From positions 248,001 to 312,000 of the forward strand of contig VNKQ01000009.1 in assembly GCA_016508695.1 (NCBI GenBank): a DNA stretch of 64,000 nt. The letters are read 5' to 3'. This DNA comes from Hyphodiscus hymeniophilus (Eukaryota; Ascomycota; Leotiomycetes; Helotiales; Hyphodiscaceae). The notes beneath the pieces were generated by a model that worked only from the letters and a program-made list of their open reading frames with translations, searched no databases and had not been told where the DNA came from. The position numbers and the translations under genes are program-made. Below are positions 56,338 to 64,000 of the stretch, piece by piece (the first letter of the stretch is position 1; each line of letters starts with the position of its first letter).

Positions 56338-57110
56338 GTTTGTAGCTTTATCCCGTGGTTTTACACTCTGTCGGTGGTTCGATGTCTCGTCGCGTCAGGT
56401 TGACGTTGCTCGAGACACTTGTTGACGGAGCAGTCGAGACACATCAAGTGCCGACTGTCCGAGATGGGTAGGTATTCTCTCAGAATAAGGGAACGATCGA
56501 TAGTTTTGCATCTGTTTGATCTTGCGCCGTGTCGAAGGACGGCAGAAGTCTTTGCAGTTGGTGAAATATTCATGAGTTGAAAGCTAGAAAGATACCGTTC
56601 TGAAGATAAATATTTAGCTGACGATGCCGAGGCGATACAACGCTAAAAAGAAGGTCCATCCAATCACCGCTTCCCTTATCTGCAGGGACATGGAAGGCCG
56701 TGCAGCAGACTAATGCAGACACAATGGACAATCCATATCAAATTGGTTCAATAAGATCCTAAACACTTAATGACTACCATTCAGTGTCTTCCAAAATTCG
56801 TTACTTCAAGGCTTCGTTCTAAGAGCCGAGACTTTTAGGCTTTGAGTGATCAGGGCCCTGTAAACCAAGTACGCGTCAGGAAGCTTTGGAGCTATGCAGG
56901 AGACTGTAAGCCTGGAAAGAGTTCGATGGATATTTTATCAGTAGACACCCAGGCCTTCTAGATCAACAAAATACTGTTATGTTTTTCTCAGAAAGAGTGA
57001 CTACGTAGGAATAGGATGAAAGAACTAATCAATGTGGCAGTTCTGAATGAAGCTCATAGTTTCTAGGACATCTATGCAGGGGAAGAATCTGTTTGTAACT
57101 TTGTATGGAG
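56338..57110. other. Intergenic region, YTH-gene promoter
   Basis: 773 bp between two minus-strand genes. No gene was recognised. Confidence 0.4.
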
Positions 57111-58566
57111 CTATGCTGGGGGCAGGAACGATGCAAACAGCCCTCCTTGGACGACTGCATATATGACCATATATCTCACAACATTCCGAGCTAGTGAGCT
57201 CTCTTTCCGTAACTGCGCTGCAAGATACCACAGGCATACAGGATACGCAGAGGAGATTCTTGTAATGATCTGTACATGCGCTGACGTGAAGGTAAGACAA
57301 GTCAACATCAGCTGTGACACAGCGAGGTTGCGGAGAATTGGAAATCGTTCAATCCCCACATTATTTATCTTTTTCTGGAGTTCGGATGGCGGATATTTGT
57401 CGTTGATCCTGTAAGTCAAGGCCCAGATGCCGGAGACTGTCATGAGGGCAATCATTGGTGCTGCGAGGAGAAATAGTGGTACATTTGGAATTGTCCAGTA
57501 TCGAAACAAACCGACGTTCCTGGAGGTGTTAAGGAAATCTGAAAAATGTAGTGGCAAACATACCAATAGTGTTCCTGGACGAACGAATAAACGCTAGGAA
57601 TGGTCTTTTGGCACCATGGTCTCAATGTAGTGGTATCAGCGTTGGCATCTGCGCAGTACTCACTCCAGGCAATGTACTGCGGCATAACAAATCCAGCACC
57701 AACAATCAATCCTCCCAGGCCGGTCGCGAGAAGCCGACGGAGGGTGGTGAGGCGGAAGCCATCTTTCAATGATAGGAGGACTCTGAAAGCTTCTTCAAGA
57801 AGTAGCAAACCGTTGAGGATTCCGTTACTTCGAAAAGTCGTAGCAATGCCGAATATTAGTCCCGAAAGAATGAGTAGCAGATCGTGCCATGACGTTGACT
57901 GGCCTTTCGGAGTGAAGCTTTTTGCAAACAAGAGCACACCCGAAAAGCTCAGGAGGGCACATGAGCTTTCTGCATATGGAGCTGAAAGGAAGAGTCCAGC
58001 GGGGAAGACGGTATGCAGCAAGGCTGCCGAAAGCGAAAGCGCAAGTTTGGACGGGTGGTTCGGAAAGACTGTAGCGCCGAGAGCGAAGATCACGAACACG
58101 GAAAGAAGATGGGCAACATGGGCAATGGCTATACCTGCGACAGCCTCCAATCCTTCATAGTGGGGAACCCCGAGCATTCCGATGGCTTTGGTCATTCATC
58201 GTCAGTGCTGACTTCTAAGGGCATTGAGAATCGAGAGGAAGGATCTTTCGTCTCACCAGTCGTACAGAGAGCTATCGCTCGAGTCCAGCCCCACCCCCAG
58301 GCCCATTCTTGCTCAAAGACATAACCTCGACTGGCGACTTTTGTGAAGTAAATCGCATCCCATCTGGTCAGCTTTTCGACCAAGTAGCGCAGGACAACTG
58401 GTAGCTCTCCTGCTGAGTCTGGAGCAGGTTCGGTGAGGCTGGCCGAGGTATCATAGCCTGGTCCCGGGCTAGCGAATGCGATGATGAGGAGAAGACTTTT
58501 CCATGCCAGAAAAGTCAGAAGCAGAGTTCGCTTTGGATGATTGGAAAGGGAAATCCTGGATGGCAT
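57111..58566 (-). CDS. GPI18: GPI mannosyltransferase 2 (PIG-V/Gpi18)
   Basis: ER multi-spanning enzyme that adds the second mannose to the GPI-anchor precursor. Exons are 58566-58257, 58185-57564 and 57519-57111 (introns 71 and 44 bp), giving 446 aa. Family features are the start MPSRISLSNHPKRTLLLTFLAWKSLLL, the luminal loop LTRWDAIYFTKVASRGYVFEQEWAWGWG with conserved Arg-Trp-Asp and the EWAWG block, then FPAGLFLSAPYAESSCALLSF and RSNGILNG. At least eight hydrophobic helices are seen. The frame is open upstream to 59052, but the extension is repetitive leader sequence (CCTTCTC minisatellite), so the ATG at 58566 is used. The first intron uses an AAAG acceptor, chosen on frame. Confidence 0.93.
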
Positions 58567-58880
58567 GATAGGTCCGGAAATGGACCGATGTCCTGGTTGA
58601 GGACAACGAGTGGTGGTGAAGGAGGAGAGTTCAGAGCTCGAGTTCGCACGTGCATCATAGAATGTTTTATGCATGTTTATGCACAAATTTGTGCCTGATC
58701 TTGTGCATACTTTTGTGCAATCACAAAATGGCAAGCTCTTTTGTTTTGATCCTTTTATGCAACATAATTTCTGTATAAGCAATACTACTGTACAGCAGGA
58801 TCGAAGACTAATCAATGACAGAAGGATATTGGTACGATGGATTGAATAGGGGTTCCTGGTGGTCTGCGCAGTTCGACTCC

Positions 58881-58888
58881 TCACGTGA
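58881..58888. promoter_or_regulatory. TCACGTGA palindrome upstream of GPI18
   Basis: An 8-bp perfect palindrome with the bHLH E-box core, 315 bp upstream of the GPI18 start. This is the Cbf1/Pho4 type of site by sequence only. Confidence 0.35.
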
Positions 58889-58971
58889 CACTCCTCATCA
58901 GACAGCTGTGTTGCCTGTTCTGTCCTATTATTGAAAGCTTGTGGTTGGTGTTTCTTCTCCTGTTTTAAGTG

Positions 58972-59024
58972 CCTTCTCTCCCTTCTCCCTTCTCCCTTAT
59001 CCCTTCTCCCTTCTCCCTTCTCCC
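58972..59024. repeat. CCTTCTC heptamer minisatellite
   Basis: About seven near-perfect tandem copies of CCTTCTC in a pyrimidine-only tract that continues to about 59070. All purines are on the other strand, so it may form triplex DNA, and it lies in the GPI18 leader/promoter. Confidence 0.85.
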
Positions 59025-59372
59025 CTCTCTTCCACCCCCCTCTCTTCTCCAATCCTTCCCCCTGAACTGAACCGAATAGCTTCCCCTCCCGTCAATGCAT
59101 GGCGCTTGAGAGTGCCGTTCTGGCCCCCCAGCAAATCACAGATGCCGCCGCTGGTAAAATGTATCTAGCTGCAGACTGCTGTCCGCCACCCGCTCCGCGA
59201 AAGGATGCCAAGTAGTAACTAATACTCCGTGGACCGTAAGTCAACATACGAGTTCCCGGACTTCAAAACAGCCCGACAGCCGAGAACGCTGACCCCTCCA
59301 GCCCTCCTACCCTCGTCGTTGTTAGCGAAATGCAAATTCAGAGTATGGAGGATAGATGTGTCCCGTGCCGTG

Positions 59373-59404
59373 GCTGAGTGCTGAATGCTGAGTGCTGAGT
59401 GCTG
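59373..59404. repeat. GCTGAGT heptamer repeat
   Basis: Four to five copies of GCTGAGT with one GCTGAAT variant. Confidence 0.85.
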
Positions 59405-60017
59405 CTCGATTGTCTGCTGATCATCCACGCCCGCTTCCAGGGGATCTCCTATTTGTTCATCTCCCCATGAAGTGCATATCAATCGTCGAAGTGCCTACAG
59501 TCCAGTCCTACCTTGAGTCCTTGACCTACTGTACCTCCGCACATGGATAACAACAAAGACAACCTCACCATCTATCCTCCCATGCTGCACCCTTCTTCCA
59601 CCCAATTGACAGAGCCTGCATAAGGCTTTTGGAAGCCTCCGGCTCTCCGTCTACCTCCGTAGTACTCTACTCGGTGGGGTTGGGTGGTGCTCGTGGTGGC
59701 TTTTTTTCTCTTCCACAAAACTCACCGCTGTCGTATAAGCGTATAAGACAGGAGAATAATCAGCTCAAGCTGTGCGAAAGTTCCCCCCAATGATCCCATC
59801 GCCCCATCTGAGGAACCAAGCCGTCACCTCTGTAAGCGTCCGTCTGGCGATGTGGAATATCTCATAAGCATTCACTACAATATTATTTCTCTTTGTGCCG
59901 TGCTGACAGCTCTTTGATCACAGGGCTAGCGCTTCGGGCTCTTCTTACGATTCCCAATCCTTTGCTCGTGCAACCTCGCCGTCTTTCGAGCCTCTCCAGT
60001 CTCACCTTCCTTGGTGC

Positions 60018-60041
60018 CACTCACTCACTCACTCACTCACA
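60018..60041. repeat. (CACT)n microsatellite
   Basis: Five to six tandem ACTC tetramers about 300 bp upstream of the next gene. Confidence 0.85.
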
Positions 60042-60336
60042 CCCATATCTCCTATTATCTAGAGGCTGTGCCTCTACAGTACACTACATTCCCAATTTCA
60101 TTGTCCGCTGGTTGTGGCATCACTGGCGTGACCAATCAGCTCCTCTGCTCTGTGTTTCTTACCTCAGCTCGGCGTTCAGCCTTATACCGAGCCTCCCGCG
60201 CTGCTCCCAATGCAAACGGCTTACCTCCATTTCTACACTGTCCCAGGCTTCCGGAAGGGCGCGCACTCTCTTATAGCTGAATCGACTTCCTTTGCATGGA
60301 AGGCACCCCAGATCTTGGGATCGCCCCTTCCAAAAG

Positions 60337-62130
60337 ATGTTTCTGCACAGTGGGGCAGCCATGCATGGGCATGAGTTCTCTCACGACAATCGAGGCAGTT
60401 CATTGCCAAGAAGATCTCCTTTAGCACGATCAGCTTTTTCTACCCCAATAGTACGAAGAGCATCAACATACGATAGACCTAGTCCTATTTTACATCGACC
60501 GACCGCAGTGGTGAGGCCGGTATCCGACTTTATCCCTCGCGAATCTGTTGTACGCTTTCAGGAACCCGAGACGGACACGATGAGTGAGGATGGAACGTCA
60601 GTCGCCAATTCCGATGGCAGCGAAACAACAGCTGGAGGTTCAAGGCGAAGGAGAAGGTCAATTCGGACAAGCACGGCCTTTCATCTGGCTCACCCAGCCC
60701 CTACTCTGACCCAGAAACAAAGATTACTACAGATTCGGCCGCGTCTGTTACTCCAGTTACAGCGGCTATCTACCGAGTCCAGACCCAAACCGGCTATCGA
60801 TGTCCTCCCTTCGACCGTTGTCGTTCCAAGATTAATGAAAAGATTTCCCCGCATGTTTAGAGGCAAGTCTGCGCTTGGGGCGAACGATGTTATGGTCGTC
60901 AAAAGTGAGGAGTATGACACATCGGAGAATCACGTCGTGGAGGACACCGATTCGGACGAAGAAAGTTTGGCGAACAGAGACTTGATGGCTGTCATCTGTC
61001 AGGCCGGAAAGAGCTGCGGTAAAGCCCAGGGCCTGGTAGAGATAGTACTGCGCGATGGCTCCGTATGGGTGGCTGCCCCTTTGCCGAATGGCTTCTACGA
61101 ATTCAGTACGGTCGATGAACGGGGAAATAAGATCACAGCTCGTTGGGTTAAGAGGAGTATTCGACGAAGCAATCTTGACCCACCCAACGAGTTCAAATTC
61201 ACATTCAGTATAATCGATCCAAATTCTCGTCGGCATCCAATCTTGGCGTCGCTCACCAATAACACATTGGACATCCCGGACACATACATCTCGGTATCTT
61301 CGTCGGCATCGAAATATCCTCCAACGTCTCCTCTTCGAGGCCTCCCGGACAACCCTCAAATCTCTGTTGAAGAGCCCAACGTGGAGCGTACCACTCATTT
61401 TATTGATGAGAATATGAAATCCCTGATTCAAGTAACAGGTATTTGGGTTGCTCTGCGTCAAGGACTGTCGCCGTACTTCAAATACGATGATGCGGTGGCT
61501 GCGGATTCCTCACCAGTGCAGCGAAATGTCGCCGTTGGGCACAGAGTGAGGTCTCTATCAGTAACGACTGATGCTGGTCGAGTTAGTCCAGCTGGAACCG
61601 TTTCAAGCACCCCCGATTCTGCTCAAAGTATCTTTGGAGGTAGGATGCGGCAAAAATGCGTGAAAGGAAGCCCATCCAGTAATGTTTCTCCTCAAGACTG
61701 TCTAGGGAACCCGAAACGGTCTGTTTCCACGGGGTCAGCTTTCATGCAACGAGCGGCGGCTCGCAGGGCTGGCATTCTTCCAAGTACAGTCGTAAGTGAT
61801 AGCGAAGGGGAGAGCATGCTCGTTGCTCCCAAACGTGCTTCTACGGTTGGCGGATCTGGAACTCGTGACTCTACGCCACATCATCGATCTCTTCCTGGAT
61901 CATCGACGACGCCACTTGATACTCCGACAAGACCGCAGAGGCGTACTCAGTCCGTCTACCTCCCTCCCACATTGCAACAAAAAGAAGTAGATGGCAATAC
62001 CGCAAGGCACATCGCGGAGATCATGGATGGAAGTCAGACTACCGATTTGGGCGAGAAGACCAAGACTAGCAGATGGAAGGCATTAAAGGACTTTTTTCGG
62101 CGGTCGAACAGCGCTTCGCGCAGCGGTTAG
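60337..62130 (+). CDS. Conserved basic protein of unknown function
   Basis: Intronless as called, 597 aa from ATG 60337 (MFLHSGAAMHGHEFSH). The frame is open upstream only from a TTG, and an upstream exon is possible because CAG acceptors occur near 60311. The N-terminal 220 residues are Arg/Ser/Pro-rich and basic. A central block, about residues 225-350, looks folded: EIVLRDGSVWVAAPLPNGFYE, KITARWVKRSIRR, FTFSIIDPNSRRHPILASLT. The C-terminal 230 residues are Ser/Thr/Arg-rich and end in a basic helix (SRWKALKDFFRRSNSASRSG). The block seems conserved in filamentous ascomycetes, but I know no function. No signal peptide or membrane helix. Confidence 0.72.
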   Translation: MFLHSGAAMHGHEFSHDNRGSSLPRRSPLARSAFSTPIVRRASTYDRPSPILHRPTAVVRPVSDFIPRESVVRFQEPETDTMSEDGTSVANSDGSETTAGGSRRRRRSIRTSTAFHLAHPAPTLTQKQRLLQIRPRLLLQLQRLSTESRPKPAIDVLPSTVVVPRLMKRFPRMFRGKSALGANDVMVVKSEEYDTSENHVVEDTDSDEESLANRDLMAVICQAGKSCGKAQGLVEIVLRDGSVWVAAPLPNGFYEFSTVDERGNKITARWVKRSIRRSNLDPPNEFKFTFSIIDPNSRRHPILASLTNNTLDIPDTYISVSSSASKYPPTSPLRGLPDNPQISVEEPNVERTTHFIDENMKSLIQVTGIWVALRQGLSPYFKYDDAVAADSSPVQRNVAVGHRVRSLSVTTDAGRVSPAGTVSSTPDSAQSIFGGRMRQKCVKGSPSSNVSPQDCLGNPKRSVSTGSAFMQRAAARRAGILPSTVVSDSEGESMLVAPKRASTVGGSGTRDSTPHHRSLPGSSTTPLDTPTRPQRRTQSVYLPPTLQQKEVDGNTARHIAEIMDGSQTTDLGEKTKTSRWKALKDFFRRSNSASRSG

Positions 62131-63135
62131 CTTGCGGGAGGGAACGACTTTGTATTAATACTACGTTCCAATTACAATACCCACTACGTACATTGTCTGG
62201 GCCTTAGTATGGGCATACCAGTTTTTATGGCTTGGAAAGGCGTTTGGAATTGGGCGGATTACATCTTTGGCAGGAACTTTGGTTGAGCAAATCATTTTGG
62301 ACTGCTCATTCCTCATAGTGTATGTATAGGTACTGCACACTAGCTCATGCTGGTAGTAGCGACAAGAAAATTATTTTTCTCATGCAATCTTTCAAATCGT
62401 ATTCAGCTGGATCTCAAGTCCTGTTTTCTTAAATCTTTCTGAACAAGTCGAGTTCTTGACTGAAAGCCTCAATCTTCAGTGCGTTCCTAAGAATTTCATA
62501 GCAGAAAAAGGTGTTCCTGATCATTTGAATGGTGGAAGGACAAGGCAAACATCGTAAAGCGTGCTCTAGTTACAATATCGGGATAAGGTCATCTGCTCAG
62601 GGAGGGCGTACGTATCTTGCCTTGCCTGGGCGGCGAGAGAGGCTGCAGCGTCTTGCGTAGTGCGAGGATTTGCCTGAAAGTGATCACAAAACTTCGGAAG
62701 AACCTTCATTAAATCCATTCAGTCGAATTCCCTTATGAAAACGCATCATCCTCAATTCAATTGGCCCTCATTAAAAGTAAACATTTGAACTCTTGACACG
62801 CGCTTGACAGCTTCCACGGTCAAGGTATTTGGTCCTGTTCTACTCGTTGATCCCAGCCGTCTCTTCGGTGATCCAGAAGTACAACTACCGTCAATTTGTA
62901 AGGCTGTCACTACACCTCGAAATCGTCGTGCAACATCAACTTGCATTTTAATCTCGCTCTTTCTCGTCAATTAGGGACTTTGTAATGAGCACGCGCATCT
63001 GCATTATCTCCGTTCCACAAGGGTTTTTCTCGGAGACCTTGACGAGCTGCCGTCGTGCAGAGTACGAACCACCCATCAACAAGGTCGTGTGAGCTAGAAA
63101 GCTTCATTCATTTCTGAGCATTGTATCACCACAGT
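62131..63135. other. Intergenic region, BLM10 promoter
   Basis: 1.0 kb between two plus-strand genes. No gene was recognised. Confidence 0.4.
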
Positions 63136-64000
63136 ATGGTTCCACCAGTCCCGTCTTCGCCCCGAGGTTATGGGAGTTTCACTAATAGCATGATAGTCTC
63201 CGAAACGCCTCGCAAGAGGTCAAGGAGGGAAGGCTCCAGGTCAGCTTCTGAATCGAATACGCCTCCCAAGATGGACGATGAAGATGGCAGTGGCCGTAGC
63301 CACCCGCAATTTGCCCAGCATCTACTTTCGAACGGCGCCTCAAGCGAAGCAATGTCGCGTGCGACATCCCCAGGTCTTGGCTTCGGCTCCAATGGGGTTG
63401 ATCTAGAGAGGGAGAAGCGATACCGCCCTCGGACGTTCCCATACTTCAAGCTACTACCATACAATGTCGAGGAGGAGGGAGAACGAAATGCGGCTTTGGA
63501 GGAGATATTGAAGCAGTTATATATTGCCATCGAGGCGGAAGATATCTCTCCCGGAGCTGTACACTGGACGAGGGAGCTCAAAGGATGGCTGAACCTCAAA
63601 TTCGAGATCACACGGGCGCTGCGTATTAAGCTCGTCAATCTATATTATATGCTTTCTCTTGCTCCGGGAATCGACTATACAGCTTCGGAAAGATTCGAGA
63701 GCATGTTCCGCTACCTCATAAAGCAAGTAATTCGTTGTTCATACCCTCTGACTAAGCTAACTGTAGCTGCAGGAAGAAGCATTACCTCAAACCTGGACAA
63801 GACCTTGTGCTGGATTGGAGACCACTATGGAAGCAATTGATGAACATCGTCTTGCCGTCCGAGATTGCAGCGAATCAAGGTGGTCGGAAGCGAAGCCACA
63901 AACACATATCAAGTCTCTGCTCCTACGCTTACTCATACTTCGACCCCCGAGAAAGGCAACCTATGCTGGAGGAGATATTGCCATATTTCAGTACATCTGA
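63136..64000 (+). CDS. BLM10: Proteasome activator Blm10/PA200, 5' part
   Basis: N-terminal 270 or so residues of a protein normally near 1900-2000 residues; it runs off the window. Blm10/PA200 is a HEAT-repeat solenoid that caps the 20S proteasome. Start at ATG 63136 (MVPPVPSSPRGYGSF). A basic Ser-rich leader of about 90 residues is followed by the conserved RPRTFPYFKLLPYNVEEEGER, AIEAEDISPGAVHWTRELKGW, KLVNLYYMLSLAPGIDYTASERF. A 50-bp intron (63727-63776) joins FRYLIKQ to KHYLKPGQDLVLDWRPLWKQL. The acceptor GGAAG is used because the CAG four bases earlier shifts the frame. The sequence continues coding (YFDPRERQPMLEEILPYFSTS) to the last base. Confidence 0.92.

Larger units (their letters stand above)
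58567..60336. other. Divergent intergenic region with short repeats
   Basis: 1.77 kb between GPI18 (-) and the next gene (+). It holds three simple repeats and one palindromic site, listed separately. No gene was recognised. Confidence 0.5.

Noticed and set aside
58567..59052. N-terminal extension of Gpi18 (MEKRGGWKRGEKGEG...)
   Set aside because: It is a translation of the CCTTCTC minisatellite and leader; orthologous proteins start at a position equivalent to MPSRIS.
1..64000. Secondary-metabolite cluster around the P450, MFS transporter and Zn2Cys6 regulator
   Set aside because: The three genes are tens of kilobases apart, separated by housekeeping genes, and no backbone synthase is present.

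Overview
The window is nuclear DNA of a filamentous ascomycete (Pezizomycotina). The evidence is dense protein genes with short 43-75 bp introns that have GT(A/G)NGN donors and CTRAY-like branch points, fungal-specific families (HET domain, Zn2Cys6 regulator, Srp40, Sec3, Erg27, Est1-like) and a repeat element degraded in the manner of repeat-induced point mutation (RIP). A Leotiomycete or neighbouring class is a guess from protein flavour only.

Layout. 1-2102 holds no recognisable gene. 2108-7541 is a complete but dead Ty1/copia LTR retrotransposon with two 193-bp LTRs and a 5-bp target duplication, full of stops and almost without CpA/TpG. From 7.9 kb rightwards the DNA is ordinary gene space: farnesyltransferase beta (-), Zn2Cys6 regulator (+), a class-III aminotransferase with a one-base frame break (+), a membrane protein of unknown function (-), an ADGF-type adenosine deaminase (-), Srp40-like nucleolar protein (-), exocyst Sec3 (+), an MFS transporter (+), a 2.6-kb gene-free gap with a long inverted repeat, glycerol-3-phosphate acyltransferase (+), Erg27 (+) convergent with a small acidic protein (-), a HET-domain gene with a one-base frame break (-) whose 3' end lies in a diverged tandem triplication, tetra-ubiquitin (+), BRAP2/Etp1 (+), a small membrane protein (-), an Est1-like protein with predicted membrane segments (+), a cytochrome P450 (-), a YTH-domain RNA-binding protein (-), Gpi18 (-), an unknown basic protein (+), and the 5' part of the proteasome activator Blm10, which runs off the right edge.

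The genes do not form a pathway cluster. Several are membrane-biology housekeeping genes (prenylation, GPI anchor, sterol, phosphatidate synthesis, exocytosis) beside ubiquitin-proteasome genes (polyubiquitin, Etp1, Blm10). No secondary-metabolite backbone gene, CRISPR array or virus was seen. rRNA and convincing tRNA genes were not found.

Three genes (aminotransferase, membrane protein, HET) each need one additional base to be continuous, and a G or C run lies at or beside each break. This points to consensus errors as much as to real decay. Splice sites were chosen by eye from frame, donor/acceptor and family similarity; exon phases were checked by arithmetic.
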